Positions 27,703 to 42,077 of a DNA stretch of 64,000 nucleotides are shown one piece after another (the first letter of the stretch is position 1; every line of letters begins with the position of its first letter). Origin of the DNA: Ficedula albicollis (lineage: Eukaryota; Chordata; Aves; Passeriformes; Muscicapidae). The notes below the pieces were generated by a model. The model had not been told where the DNA came from. It saw nothing but the letters and a program-made list of their open reading frames with translations, and searched no databases. Made by a program: the position numbers and the translations under genes. The stretch covers positions 80,322,744-80,386,743 of the forward strand of contig NC_021674.1 of NCBI RefSeq assembly GCF_000247815.1, read 5' to 3'.

Positions 27703-30700
27703 ACACACTTCTGCTCTGTGTTGAGAATTTTGTTATAGAAACACCAATTTAAGTCATCTGACTGCTCAGCTCACACTTCCCATGTCCTGGGTGTTCGTGT
27801 GGAGCCAAATGAGCCTCACCACGTCCTCTGGATGCCATCTCCTGCAGGGAGAGCAGCTAGACTGCCTTGCTGGGCTGCTGCTGCTGGTGTCAAAGCCCAG
27901 GGGGAATGGAGGGCAGCACACAAACCCACAAACTATTTCTAAAATAAAATACGTCTCTCCTCATCTTCTCTATTGCTGACAGAGGTATTGATAAACCCAG
28001 GTTTATCTTCTCTCCCTGCTCAACAAGGTAGGAACAACAGGGAGTCCTGCTTTAGCCTTCTTTCCAGAAAGGTGGTGAACAAATTACTCTTTACATTGTG
28101 GGTAAAGGTGTTTGCCACTGTGTGTGGTGCATCTTAAAGGCAAAGCTTGAAATGGAGTATGCCTTGGGGGAGAGCAAAGCAGAACATTTCAGGGATTGTA
28201 GCACAACAGAGGAAGAACTGAGTGTGACTCTGCTGTTGTCTTTGGCCACTATGACACTAATGCAGATGTGCTCAGTCTTCAGATCCACCCACAGATGTTT
28301 CACACTGCTTGCCTAAAAAGGAGCTGTTGTCAGAGAAAAGTGACTCTCAAGAACAAATAACAGAGAGAGAACAGTGCTCCTAGGTGATATTTTATAAAGG
28401 AAATCCCATCACAGTCATCAGAAAAGTAGAAATAATCCCCTCACACAATGACTTCTTAGGTACTTGGAGTTCAGGCTTCATTTTCTTACCTGAATGTATT
28501 TTTTATTATTCCCAGAATTTGTTCCTTTCATACATTGGATAAACAAGCACAGCTGATGAATAAACAAGTTGGAGAGTTAGCATGGATAATTTTCTCTAGC
28601 ATTACTGATGAAGTTCTGAATCTCTTTCACTTGCATGTGGGAACATGGTTGTAAATTATTTTCACCACATACATTTCAGATCTGTTGTTGTTGCTCAAAA
28701 CATCTCTCAAGGAAACAAGGGAAAAACCCTCTCAGCCAATGAGCTTCTCCTTGCTTTTAACGTGATGGTTTGGTTGAAAAGACTGGCAGAAAGCGAATCA
28801 GAAGTAACTAAATTGCAGAGCAGTTTGGTGATCACAAGATACATGCAGAACAGTAATTAATTTAAAATTGTATTTAGTATGGATCAAAATGTAGAGATCA
28901 TAGAAGAGATCCTATTTTGCAAGGGAAAAAAAAGGAGTTTAGAAACAGGTCATCATATCCATGGCAACATAGGAGGCAACTTCTCAACAAAGAGAGGAGC
29001 TGCTTGTCTAGCAGTTACTGCCTAGTGAACAACAGGTACAGCTCTTCTGGGGGCCTGCTGAGCAGTGGGTGAAGATGCTATTTTGGGAGGGCCTTGGTCT
29101 CTCTGATATGCTGAGCCAGTCCTCAGGAAGCAGAAAGGAAGGGGAACGTCACAAACTGTGAACAATACCCAAGCCTGCCTTGCCTGGCGCCCTCCTGCAC
29201 TCTGGTTGACATTCTTAACAAATGGTAGTTCCCCAAAATTCTGCTGATTGAGCTGCCACCACAAGAACACACTGGTGTCCAGGGCTGACAAATCTGTGAT
29301 TGTGGTCAGGCAAAAATAGCTTCAGTACCTGAAGCAGGTGATAGAACAGCAGTTGTCCCACAATAATCTATTGGACATTTCCTAGCGTGCAGTACTGCTT
29401 AAGAGCAAAAAAAAAAATCACAATCATCTCCCATCAGCTAGTGGTGGAACATGTAAGCATAGTGTGGATGTGGATAATAAGTAAGGCTTGTCTCTATGAC
29501 AGTCAGTATGGATAAGAGAAAGCTGCTTTGCATTGGCAGTGTCACAGCTGTATCTCTGGAGTGAGATAAATAACTCGCAGAGTTCAGAAGTACAGAATCA
29601 GCCTTCAGCTCTATTCCTTCTGCCTGAAAGGGATGCACACAGCTCAGCAGTCAGATTTTGTTTGCATTGGGCATCTGTGCACGCAGAACCTGTGCTTAAT
29701 CACCTTTTGTCTCATCTCCAAGAAAAAGGGGAGGACCTGGATAAAACCAAAGTGGAATCCCAGGAACTGGTTCAGATCTTCAGTTGAACAGCATCCCTTT
29801 TGAGTCTGTGGAAGTTATTTCACTGCTACCTGCAAAGAAAAAAACTGGGACAGCTGAGCAAAATGTTTTCATTTGCTCTACGGTGTCTGATGAAAGGAGA
29901 GCTTTTACCATAATTTCAAAGTTTTTTCTTTTCCTAATAAATATGTAGGAAAAATCTCTAACAAAGAGTTCTTTAAATGCAAACTCAGAAGACACTGATT
30001 GCCAAGATGTGGGAAAGGAAGAAGAGATATTTTTTCTGACCAGCCGGCCCTTCCTCATCCTCTCTCTGCTGCTTCTCCTTGAATATCACCCTCCTCAGTT
30101 CAGAAATATTTCTACACTGGGACAGTTGGTCTGCAAGCTCTCTTCCTATCTTTCTGCACAAGGCTCAGCAAAGACATGGCACATGTAGTTCTACTCCATG
30201 GAGGACACTTTCTACTCTCCACCTGACAGCACCTGTGCAGCCACTACCTTTGTGCAGCAGAAATGGAGGTGCCCATCATCATTCTTACACAAAAATGTGG
30301 TCTTTAGTTCACAGGTGAACCTGTATAGCTTCTGCTCACAAGCACACTGAAGCCTGGGACACTCCCAAGCAATCTGGCTCAGTGCTCAGAAAGAGTTACA
30401 GCCTCTTGTTAGTTCTTGTGAAAAGCAAAGGAGATGCCTAGACAGCGTGTGTGAGTGGACAAAAAGGAGTAGAACAGTGCCATAGGAATTTTTTTATCCC
30501 TTTGGAACACTTGGAGAGAGGTGTTTCCCCAAAAATTTCACATGAACACATCCAGGATTGTGCAGAGAGTTGTGATGAGGGAGAGCTCCTTGGTGGAGAG
30601 ACTGGACTACAGCTGCTGTAGCTGGACTGTAGCTGGTGGCAAATGCCCAGGGGCCAGGAAAATGTCTCAGTTCACAGGCAAAACTTGTGTGCAGATCTAG

Positions 30701-31195
30701 AGAAGAGACCCTGAGAGGATTGGTATGGAAGGCATTAAGGGACACACCAGAGCAAGAAGATCTGAGGACTGAGCCCCAAATACCGTAGTGAGCCATGGAC
30801 TGTGGATGCAGAGGATCAGAGATATGGTTTGTTGCCACCATCAATAGAGAGAAACAGATGCTGACATTTCCAGCTAGTTTAAGGCAATACTAATTTTTAT
30901 GCTGGTATTTATTTTCAATAACTTTGGTACAATCTTGATCTCATTATAATATAGAAAGTAGGAAAACCCCTGAAAATGCAGAAAATATTTTTCAGGGCAG
31001 GAAACTCATCTGGTTAACACTAAAAAGATTCTCTAATACAACACGGCTCTAGAGGAGGGACATTTAATTTCTCACAAAGCTGAGTTTAAATTTCTACTTG
31101 TACTTAATATGTATTAAATTAACATTAAAAATATTTTAAAATCAAGCTAATACACCCTGTCAAGTTTTATCTCACCACTGGAAATGTATATTAAG

Positions 31196-31224
31196 ACGTT
31201 ATGCATAACGTATGACGTTATGCA
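31196..31224. repeat. 16-bp perfect palindrome plus direct half-repeat
   Basis: The palindrome acgttatgcataacgt (31196-31211) is perfect. The phrase gacgttatgca, which contains its left arm, is repeated directly at 31214-31224. The core ttatgcataa resembles a double octamer-type (POU) half-site, and tgacgtta resembles a CRE half-site, but chance cannot be excluded. Confidence 0.6.
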
Positions 31225-32835
31225 GTCTTCTTATGCCAGAAATATCAGTAAACCTTTAACTAGAGCAATGCAAATGATGCCACTTTAATTAAAATTGGGA
31301 AATGGTTGTATTCAGTTTTCAATGAAAATATTCTTCCATGCATTTTCAATCATTAGCACCATTTCATTTTGTCTATGGTGGTCAAGAAAATAATTACTTC
31401 AACTGTAGTCTAAACCTCCATGACTATGCTGGTAATCAAAGATGACTTTTATTAGCACTTAAATGAGCTATTCTGCTAGAAATGAGCTGGTAGTGATCTG
31501 CACTAACTACAAAGTTGCTTTCACTTTGGGAATTAGATGGGATAAATGTTAGGTAGTTATGAAGATTGGCCAGCTGGCTGGAGCTGTTTGTACTGTGCAG
31601 GGAATTAGCTACAACAAGAAGACATCTTCAATGCATGCAATTCAGCAAAGTGACAAGGTCCATTTAGAAGTGATTAATCAGTGTACATTTTCTTGTCTTT
31701 GCAGCCTGGAAATGACAGGTTACCTCAGGTCTAACTGAAGAGCAAATAAGAGGCCAGGCAAAGGAAAACGGGGGGAAAATGTCAAATAAAAGAACTGCAG
31801 TCAACCTGAGGTGAAGTCTTTCTCATTGCTTCCCTGTCTGCTGCCACTGCTGGGGTTGTGCTAGCCACCCTGATCCCTTTTCCTGTCAGTAGAGGGAAGG
31901 TATGGACTTGCCATGGGATACATGTTACTACTGTCACTAGGTGGTTTTTTGTGATATTTCTGGATAAACCCAACAGAATAGAAAAAATTAAGCCAGTCTT
32001 CAGAGTCCTTTCTCTTACTATGTTTAATAAACTGGTGATTTTTTTTAGAATTCCCATTCCAGCAAAAAGCCATTCTTTCTCTGCTGCTAATAGTGATAAA
32101 GTGCAAATGATCATCACTTGCCACCTGGGACATACAGCAGCTGGTGTTTCCGAGTGCTCCAAGAGAAAACCAGTCCCTCTGCATTACTATTTGTTAAAGG
32201 GGGTGAAAGATTACAGCATTTAAAGTTAATCAGCTAATAAGTCCTTAAGATTTTAATGGTGGACCACAGGAGATGGTATGTGCTTCTTGTGCAAGCACAT
32301 CACAGCAGTACCACGATACCAGTGACTGAGAGCCTTTGGTGCAGCTGTGCTGCATTAGTCTGGATCAAAGCAATGGCTGGTTTCCACAGCCTCACAGGCA
32401 CTGCAACCCCCCATCATCCCAGTCCTGCATACTGCCAGGGTGGTACCTGCCATCATCTGGGGAGAGATTGCCCTGTGTGGTGCTGGGTGGCTGAACAACA
32501 GCAAGGCTCAGGCAGCCCCAGCTCCTGGAGGTCACCCCTGGACATCCTTCTCCAATGGCACACGGTGCAGCTGGCCTCCTGAAACCCTATTTCCAGTAAT
32601 CATCCCCTTGAATCTTCCTGGGGCCATGACCAATGGGAGGCAAAATTTTGTGGGTTTTGCTCCAGCCTGTCAGGAGTTGCAGTACCTCCAGCATAACACA
32701 AAGCCTGTTCAGGAAAAGTGAAGTCAGACTTTTGAAGGCTTAGTAGAAAGTGGGCAAGTTTTGACATCCCCTGTGATCAAGAAGTTCTTAATGGAGAAAT
32801 TGAATGTGTACTAAAACACTGCAGCCTTGTAGAGC

Positions 32836-32860
32836 AAAAAAAAAAAAAAAAAAAAAAAAA
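32836..32860 (+). repeat. A25 homopolymer
   Basis: Twenty-five consecutive adenines. No target-site duplication or cDNA-like sequence is visible upstream, so there is no support for a processed pseudogene. Confidence 0.9.
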
Positions 32861-33438
32861 TTGTGTTTGACCAACTCCCAAAATATCAGAGATGTTTAAG
32901 TTTAGTTAACCTGAGTGTTGTGGGGTTGCCATGTGAAAATTGTCCTGTCCACACTGAGAGGCAGACAGCACCCTGCTTTTGGGCAAAAGGGGGTGGACAT
33001 GGATCAGCTTTTCCTGCCAGTGGAGCCCTGGCTGTGTGAGCAGGCAGCAGTTTTATTGCCACAGGGACAGCCTGGCTGGTGGGACTGGACCACAGCAGAG
33101 CGTTAATAAATCCTCCAACACACAGAAATTGATGTTTGTGCATAATCCCTTCTCAGCCATGCCCACAGGGCTGGGTATTGCTGTTTCTGTGAGACATTGC
33201 ACGGTGCATTAGGTGACTCACTGGAGCTGTTCCAGACCCTGACACCTACTGAAACTTGCCAGAAGTGCCATGCTTCAGGAATGGGATCACTGCTTGTGGT
33301 GCAGGGGCCTCCTGGCAGTGATATACAGCCTTGTTGTCAGTTGTCTTCAGGTCAAAGCCACAATATTTGTCAAAATTAAGTTAAAGGAAACCCAAGTGTG
33401 TATTTAGCTATAGGGCAAAATCTCTCAGATCTTCCTCA

Positions 33439-33469
33439 CTGAAGCTGCAGCCTGATGCTGCAGCTTCAG
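33439..33469. repeat. 12-bp-arm hairpin
   Basis: ctgaagctgcag (33439-33450) and its exact reverse complement (33458-33469) flank a 7-nt loop, cctgatg. Outside the arms pairing stops at once, so the stem is too short for a microRNA precursor. Confidence 0.75.
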
Positions 33470-34325
33470 AAGCATGCATGTGGCTGGATATAGCCTGACT
33501 GACTGGGATCATGGGCAAGCAAAACAGAGCTACCTGAAGGTGGAGGGTGGATGGTTGCACTGAGAGAATGACACAGATGTGCCATGTGTGGTGTGTGTGT
33601 ATTCATAATTAAACAACCAGTTATTTGTAGGTGACAAAGAAACCGAATTTTTGGCAGCATTCCAATTTTTGTGCATCTCTCCAACCAACCCAAAGGAAAA
33701 CACTCAAAGTATATGTCTCAGGATATGATGAAAGATCAGTGCAGGATATAAAGGAAGTGTGAATACCTTCTTAGCTCCATGAAGTTTGCAGCCTGCATAT
33801 TTCTAGATTTTTTTCCACCAACATTCCTTCAGGTTACAGGTTATGGCAAAAATTAATTAAGCAAAGAGAGTACTTGACCTATTGAACAGTGTTTTACAGT
33901 TATAATCATACATAGAGCAATAAAACCATAAATCAATAACATTGGGCATTTAGCTCTCATTGCAAGATTTGCTTAGGATCAGCTGAATAGCTTCAAGTGC
34001 TTCTGAGTGAAAGGAGTAGGTCAAATACATTATGCAGCATAAAATTAGCTTACTCTGACATTTTCACAATGGGTGAACTTGCAAGGGCGGAGTGGATGAT
34101 GACAATTGCTTGTGTTCCTCATAACTAATATATTTTCTATAAAGATAGACCAGAGCACCTCTGTTTCCTAATATTCCTGTTTAACATATAGTATGAAACA
34201 CTTAACAAGTCAGGGGAAACACAGCAAAGAGTGTGACTGCTCTGAAAAAGAATAAATCCTGACTTATATCTCAGCCTGATTGCTTTTTGCCATCCATTCA
34301 TCAGCTTGTTCACATGACGCTCGTG

Positions 34326-34637
34326 CAAAGCAGTGGCAGTGAATTGCAGTGTGTGGCTTCAGCCTGCTAGGATCCCAAATGCCAGTCTGGCTCCAGGGGT
34401 GCCTCGGAGCAAGCCTCACTGCTCCACTGGAGGAGGAATTTGAGCACAAAGGCCCTTGTGCCTTTTCCCAAAGCAGTGGCAGTGAATTGCAGTGTGTGGC
34501 TTCAGCCTGCTAGGATCCCAAATGCCAGTCTGGCTCCAGGGGTGCCTCGGAGCAAGCCTCACTGCTCCACTGGAGGAGGAATTTGAGCACAAAGGCCCTC
34601 GTACCTTTTCAAGCACAAAGGCCCTTGTGCCTTTTCC
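34326..34637. repeat. 143-bp tandem duplication, 2 copies plus partial third
   Basis: The unit starting 'caaagcagtggcagtgaatt' occupies 34326-34468 and 34469-34611. A third, truncated copy of its end ('agcacaaaggcccttgtgcc') follows at 34612-34637. Differences between the copies are confined to the end: the unit-2 terminus reads 'ctcgtacc' where unit 1 reads 'cttgtgcc'. Minus-strand frames repeat the same peptide and are by-products. Confidence 0.95.
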
Positions 34638-37600
34638 TGTCTTTTACATGTTAATGCCTGTGGGGGCTTTCAGGCTGTTCCTCGGCCCCAGGAATTCCGA
34701 GGCAGATTGTTTCTGATTCAGATCCCACCCACTGAAAAGAAGACACATCTTGCACACTGTGTAAAGACATATATGCAACCCCATACCAGGCAGCCTGAGA
34801 ATACACTTCTATTAAGCACATGAGGTCAGCTATAAACCTAAAAGGATTGCAGTGATCACCTCTCCTATGATCTGCTCAGCACAGGCTGGAGAGCAATCCT
34901 ACATGAATCACTGTTTGAAATACTCAGCAGCACCTGGAAAGGCACTTAATTTCTTCTTAAAAAATTCTGGTCCTGGAGCAGCTACCATTAACACCAGGAA
35001 AATGTTATAGTGCTTAGCTTCTCTTTGCAGTAAACTTGTAAATATTTATTTTCTATTTGACTGCAATTAGGCTAAAAATAGCTGCTTATTTTGAATGTCT
35101 CTTCTCTGTGTAGGTAAGATTAGCTTGTGACATAGTGTTTAACACTGTTTAATAAACTGGGAACTCCTAGGGTACCTCAGTGTCTTCCAAACAGCTCATA
35201 ATTCATTGTAGACTTGGTCCAATTTTTCATCCTTCTCTTCCATTTGTAGATCCAAAAGTTGTATATTTGGTTTTGCCTAGTCCTGAGACTTCACATGCAG
35301 GTGGTTGATCACACTACCATCCGAGTGTCTTTGTCAAAGTCGTGCTCATAGGAAATTTTCTGTGCATGTAAGCTTTCCCCATGAACACCATAACTGCCCT
35401 GGAAGCTACAGGACTTGTGGGAGAATGAGTTGAAATCCCACAGGAAGCCAGGTTGCTGCAGGGGACCCAACAGAGCATGGCAAGACTGAAAGACCTCACC
35501 AAAACAGACTGATTTCTGCCCTCACTCGAGTGGGAAGGTGACTTTGAGAATGCTTCTTGTCCTAGCCTGTGAAGAATGAAGTCTGGGGGATACATGGGGT
35601 CACTGCACCACCTGGCTCCTGTCCAGCACAACTTTCATCTAAAATAGACACGCAAGGAAAGAGCTTTCCCCCTTTTTTCCCTGGTGAAAATGCCAGAATA
35701 TCAGCTGTTCACATTCTATCTTAATTATGTTTCAAAGGAACATCCTGTTCCTACAATATTTTATGTAAAGGCCAACCACCAGGATAAATTTATGCAGGAA
35801 CAGACAGGGAACAAAGCTGGGCCAAAAAAAAGGGAAGAAATGATGAAATAAAGAAAATCCATGCTGTGTACAACAGAAAAAATGGCAAATGAGAATGGTG
35901 CCAAAAAATCATGAGTGAAATACTTCATACCACTGGGAGGAAAATAATAGTAGTGGAAAGGAAGAAGGACTCAAGCATGTGGAGATGAAAAACAAAGGGA
36001 AGCTGTCTCCATCATCACATCCATTCTGTATCCTCTCCCTACAGGAGTCTGTTCCTGGTCTTCCTGAGAGTTGCTCATTGTCTTTGTGTTTATGTCCTGG
36101 TGCACGCAGTGGTTCCATCATCTTTTCCCTCCCACCCTCTCAACTGGCTATCCAGCCCATAGTCATAACCCACATGCCTGAACATCTCAGGCGTAAGTCT
36201 CTGTAAGTGCTGAGATTTTAAAAATAAATGGCTTGGATTTTTTGCTGAAGCCCTTGCAATACGTAGAGGTGCTCTACTCGGACATGTGCTCACTAATGCT
36301 TCAGGCTTTTTGTTTTATCCTTCAGGTGATGGCTTCCAAACTCTGATTTGTGTTGCACTAGTGAGGACAGGTAATAATCCTCAGGACCATTTTGACTGTT
36401 TTTTTTCTCTCACGGATTAAATAGTGTAAGTGCAGAGAGCTGTATGGGAAACTGTCCAGCTTGACATCTGTGTGTGGGCCACAGTGTCTGGAAACTGCTG
36501 TCATTGACTCCTCTGGCTCTATATTCAGAGGGTCCTCATCCCATAGGGAATGTGTGGAATCTGTGTGTTTCTTTTTCTCTCCTCTGGGTAGCAAGGGAGC
36601 AGAGAGGGCAGGAAAAAAGACCTAACTCCATTAGCAATGTAGTGATATTGGGAAAATCACAACAGTGCTTCTGCATTCTCATTAACAGGAGATTTATCTA
36701 AAAGCATGGAAACAAAGACTGGTTCATTTGCCTCTGCCAAGCTGAACATTTGTCTCTGAAACTTCTGAACTTTTGATGATGAATACAGCTCTCAGAGTAA
36801 AATAACAGTTGTGATTGCTGCAGTGAGTTCAGCATGGTATCGGTTTCAGGGCGATGACAGAAGAGAAGATGCGACAGCAGAAACAGTGGGATGCAGGAAG
36901 AGTGGAAATGCTCTTGGATCTGTGCTCTACAGACCAAAGAAAGGAGTACATACAAATCATTCCCCCACAAGGGAGATTAGGGGCAGGGTAGGACTGTGTG
37001 TTTTGGATGCACATGCCAGAGTCTTTCATTGTCTCCACTGCAGTATGGATTATGAGGATTTTTTTCCTGCTGTCTCTGGACCACATTTAAATGCACCTTC
37101 ACAGGTTTCTGAAGCAAATGAGCTTCCAGCCACCACTGCTTTCAGCATCACTGTAGTGCCTCTTCATTTAGAGAATCCTTTGCTTATTGTAAAGCACCTG
37201 ATGTCTCTCACAGCTCTGCAGAGGAAAGGAGCTGAGAGCAGATCTGCAGGGCAAAGAGCCCCATGGGGTGCAGGGGAGGCAGTGAGCAGCAGTGACCAAA
37301 ACAGAGGCATGGAATTGTTTTGCTAGTTTGTGTTGGATGGATCTCCTCGGACATGGGCTGATCATTTGGCTGGGCTGGGATGCTTCAGGCAGTGCATTGT
37401 GCTGTGCATGGAAACCTGGGAGGGACTTTGTGTTCTCAGGATCAAGTTCTTTTCAACATTGACTGTGAGTTCAGCAACTCTTTTGAAGATAAATATTGCA
37501 AATGGTTTCATATCCTCTTTGCATTCATCACCTTCTTGGCTTGGGAGAAGAAACTGGCCTGCCAACACAGCAGATGTTAACCTTGAGCAAATTTCAGATA

Positions 37601-40600
37601 CGCTTTTCTTAAACGTGCTGTTTCCTCCACAAACCATTTAATTTACATTTTTATTTACATATATTTCCCAGTGCATTGAATTATTCTATTGGCTAATTCT
37701 CCTATTTCATTAACCCAATTTCTGTTTTAGTAACAATGTCCAGATCACAAATAGAGTAACTGAAGGAAAGCAGTTGCCCTGATCCTGTCTCTAATGAGCA
37801 ATATTACTTCCTGATGGAATCCATACAAGGATGTATGACACACTTGTTTTAACACCAAATTTTCTGTTTGCATATCTATTTATCCCTGAGAGACCAGAGA
37901 TGACAGAAGAGCGAGCTGAGCAGCAGCACAAAGTTGAGAAAATGGGAACAGCCATTCTAAATATGTGCCTCTGCCTTGAAGGTTGAACATTCTGCTTGCC
38001 TGTACCAGCTGGATTGTTGCTGCTTGGGGCTGCTGGTTTCCAAAACTTTTTGACTCCTGATGTCAAATGCAGTTTTCAGAATTAGGCAAAAAATTTTGTT
38101 GACTATACTGAAGTTATCAAGTTATTAAAAATGAGATTTAATAACTTATGGCTTATAAAGCTGGTTTCTTCTCAGGGCAAACCCAGCAAAAGAGAAATTT
38201 TTTTATTCTGTTCTGTTTTACACTGATATAAAGGCATTTCAGAAAAAGCTGAAAGACAGTTGAATACCTAGTTAGTTTTCTAAGTACCCTGTCACATTAT
38301 TAAAATTGAATAATGCAATTAAGTTCATAAATGACAATATTCCTTTCCAGACCTTCTTGCACTCAAAAATGAGGGAAGAGTTAATTAATTTATTCTGCTT
38401 CCACTGTTAAAGTGTTAATTAAATTTATCCCACTTCCACTGTTGCATATCAATATTATTGTAGCACACACACAGCAAAACTGAGTGACAGAAATTAAAGG
38501 ATTCAGATTAGAGCTCTCAGTGGTTTTCTATATTTTCAATTGCCAACATTCATGCTCGTTCTTTACATCAGACTAAAAAGCAGGAAAAAAGAGTTAGCTG
38601 CCTGAAAAAAAGTAAAGAGCTGGAACCTCAGTGTCATATGATACTCTGAATGACACAGATCATTGCTGGTAAAAGATGAACATGAACGTATTCTTACAAT
38701 GTATTTGTATGACTTCTCACTCTTAGTCAGAACAAAAAACATGTAAAGACCTTAGATTGAAAAAAAAAAAAAATGCAGCAGTGCCCCACTGCACTTTATT
38801 TGACCCTGAATAAAAATATTTAACTGACCGTCCTGCCATTCCTCTAGTTTCTAACCCATATCACTCCCCATGGAAAGCTGCAAAGGAAATTGTTACCATG
38901 AGCAATGGTATAAGATTCTGCCTGTTTTGAGTGAGTACTCTTTGTCCAGTGGCAGTGTCTTGGAAGTTGTGATGAGCCATACAGCACAATCACTCTGTCT
39001 AAAAGGCTTCATGTTGTTGTCAAGGAGACCAGCTTTTTTGTCAGACACAGCTTTGAAAGTGAAGCAGTCATATCGAGGAAAGCTGTGTGTATTTGTGATA
39101 TTTAAAAGGACCAATTTCTCAGACTCTAATTTGAATTCTTTTCCTTGCTTACACCAAAAGAGCAGTAATGGGTTTTTTCAGTAATGTCTTAGATCCTTCG
39201 TATTGTGCTCTCAGTTTCAATAAAATCAAGTGGCAAATCCAGAGTACCAGCCCCCAGGTGGATGACACTGGCTCTTCTGCACTGAGACTATGGATGGTAT
39301 AGCCAGCTATGGCTCTGCTTTGGTCTTTGGAAAGCACCACTGTCTCATGCCCTTGTCCCTCTCCTCAGGGCCAGCCTGCTCACACGTCTGGACAAGGTTT
39401 GGTCTCGCCTTTTGGCCAACAGATTTGTGAACAAGCAGATGTTCTGCCCATTGTGGTGCTCCATTTTTGTGGTACCTTAAGTTTGGGGGATTTTCAGGGC
39501 TTCTTGGTCTCTACTCTTGCCTCCATCCTGGCTCACCTGCATACATGCCAATCCCTAGCAATGCTTATCTACCCTCCTCTTGGGTTCTTATTGGTATCTG
39601 AACTGTGTTTGGTGCCACAGTTGCCATCTTTCTTCAATTCATTGCTCTAAATCTTTACAAACAGGGTTTCTGGCTCTCCTGCCATACTCCCTGGTATCTT
39701 CTTGGCTTTTTTCAAGTCACCCATGCTTTGCTGGGCACGGGGTCCTATACCAGGTCTGATACATCAAATGGGAGCACACCAGTGCCAAGCAGAGCTTAAG
39801 ACTATCTCATGTGTTGAACTTGGCTCTGTGCACTCAGTGATGTTACTGCCTCTTACAGCTACAAGGAGTGACAGAGGGCTTGTGATTGATTATCTGTCTG
39901 TTCCTTGTGCCCTGCCTGCCTCCCACCAGCTCAGGAAATTCAGCAGTGGTAGAGGCAGAACAGTATAACCCCTACCCTTCATTTTGATGGTAAATTTTGG
40001 ATTGCATGCCCCTTGGATCAGGATTCGCACCTATTTTTGCGTTCATCCCTTAACAGTCTTAAATATATTTTCCTTAGATTCTTTGTGAGAAAACAATTGA
40101 AGCAACACAAGAAAATTTAATAAAATGAGGCCATGACACTTTCTCCTTCACCCTCATTCACAAGGACTACTACTGAGGTGCAGGAGGTTTTTTAGTTGAT
40201 TTGAAACAGTTTGTTTTAACATATAAAGCTTGGCCATGTGTCTGAGTCAGAGGAATTTGTTTGATGCTCTTCTATGGAATTAATTACTCTAATATCCCAT
40301 GTTACAGAGAAATATTCTAAAAAAACCCCAAATCTTCAAAAATTTAAGTTTCTAAAGTACATTTTGTTTTATAACACTTTACATTCTGATTTTGTTTAGT
40401 ACTAGTTTTATTTCATCAATATTCAGGATTCATAAAAATGAAAATGTGTTTTATTAGAGTACTGAATATGTCTTTGTAGTTCATGAATTTACTGTCTGAA
40501 CTGACACTGATGAACGTTCTGGGATTTCAGAAGGTGTTTCCCTGCTGTGCTGAGCATTAGCAATTTTCCCACAGTTGATTTTATCTATTGACACTCTTCA

Positions 40601-41944
40601 GTCATTTCAAGCTCATTAGGCTATCTCAGCTATGACATCTCCTAGTGGGGCTGCAACTGCACTTTACTGTATCATTATTTCATTTTATGAGGCATGGGAA
40701 GGACAGGAACCAGAATGGCAATTCACACAACTCTGCTCTCCTTTGACCTTTCCCCCATGGCTCTTTTACAGCTGGCTACGAAATCACAAGCTGATCTCAA
40801 GAAAAACACCACCAACTCTTAGAAATGCATCTCTCTCTTTTCTGTCCCACGTTTTCAGCTTTGCCTCAGAAATGATAACCTGTGGGCATCAAGTGCAAGC
40901 ATTTTTTTTTGTGTAATTCAAAGACGACAGTTAGGATGTGTGTTTTTTACCTCCCACGTTGTGAGTTCATGGTGGGGAGGCTGGGCTCCAACCTGAGCTC
41001 CTCCAGCCACAGGGCAGGAATGGTCCCTGTCCACAGGATCTCTGGGGCAAGGCGAGCAGCTGGCAGAGCAAGCAGGAAGAGTGTAGGAGGGAGAAGAATG
41101 TCAGCAGCAATGGAAAACTGTGCCTATGGGGTGTAGAGAATATGCCGAGCTCAGATCTTCCTTTCGGGTCTGCAAGCCAGCCAGTGCTGTTTAACGATGC
41201 TGCTATTCCCAGCGGTCCTGCTGCCTGACCATTAGCAACTGACAGTTTTCCTGGCAGCTCCTAGGGAGTGATGGGCTCTGGGAAAATTGCTGGGCTGTGG
41301 ACCAGTCTGGGGAATCAGTCCCAGCCTTGAAACAACGCAGGAGAGGGAGATTTACAGCTCCTTACACTGGCAGCTGGACATTGGGGGTTAAGGCTGGTGG
41401 TGATGCTGCAACAGGGAGAGCTGGCCAGGAGGATGCAGGAGCAGGTCAGAGGAGAGGTTACATGATCCAGCCATGAACTGAACTTCAGACAGCTCACTGG
41501 GAGTTTGCTTTCCTCTGGCTTCTGGTGTATTTTAGCACCTTCCCACAGTGGGATAAGCAAAAAGTATATAATTCTTCCAGCTGTGATATGGCCCTGATGC
41601 TTCCAGCTATGTAAAGTGCCTCCATCTTCCCTGGCTTCTCTCATTTCTGCTACAGAGCTTTCCATTCCTCAGCAGAGGGAACTTCCTGGAGGGTAAATGG
41701 AAAATCCTTGTGACGAGGGGGGACAGGAATTGCAGCTTATTAAGGTGAGATAACATTTGGAAACTGCAAAGAAAATGCCTCACGAAAAAGTAGTTTCACA
41801 TTTGTTATTCAGGCAAGGAAAAAAATCCCCAAATCACTGAACTTTTCACCATCCCCAGCAAACTTTGCACTGCTTTCTCCTGGGGTTTTAGAAGACCTTG
41901 CACAGTGGAATGTGAACATGATTTGGGTATTACAAAACTTACAG
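34638..41944. other. single-copy non-coding stretch
   Basis: No gene is recognised in 7.3 kb. The longest open frame is 171 codons on the plus strand at 36811-37326, without a recognisable domain. An A14 run lies at 38760-38773. A 35-bp phrase with 'cttccactgtt' is imperfectly repeated at about 38390-38445. Confidence 0.5.
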
Positions 41945-42077
41945 GGGTAGAAATCATTACTTTTCGTAATAGATGGGGAAAAAACGCCCTACAATTGGAA
42001 ACTAAAATTGCGGGTAGAAATCATTACTTTTCGTAATAGATGGTGAAAAAAAGCCCTACAATTGGAAACTAAAATTG
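41945..42077. repeat. 67-bp tandem duplication, 2 copies
   Basis: The unit beginning 'gggtagaaatcattactttt' is found at 41945-42011 and 42012-42077. The copies differ in 'gatgggg' versus 'gatggtg' and in 'aacgccct' versus 'aagccct'. No coding potential is evident. Confidence 0.94.

Larger units (their letters stand above)
26345..34325. other. single-copy non-coding stretch
   Basis: Eight kilobases without a recognised gene; open frames reach 126 codons. Small structured elements are a C/T-rich patch at 27683-27702, a 16-bp palindrome at 31196, an A25 run at 32836 and a 12-bp-arm hairpin at 33439. A good splice-donor string (cacag|gtaagt) occurs at 26430-26440 but has no credible exon before it. 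Confidence 0.5.

Noticed and set aside
33439..33469. microRNA precursor
   Set aside because: The perfect stem is only 12 bp and pairing ends abruptly outside it.
36811..37326. 171-residue plus-strand open frame
   Set aside because: No family resemblance; shorter frames are open on the opposite strand too.
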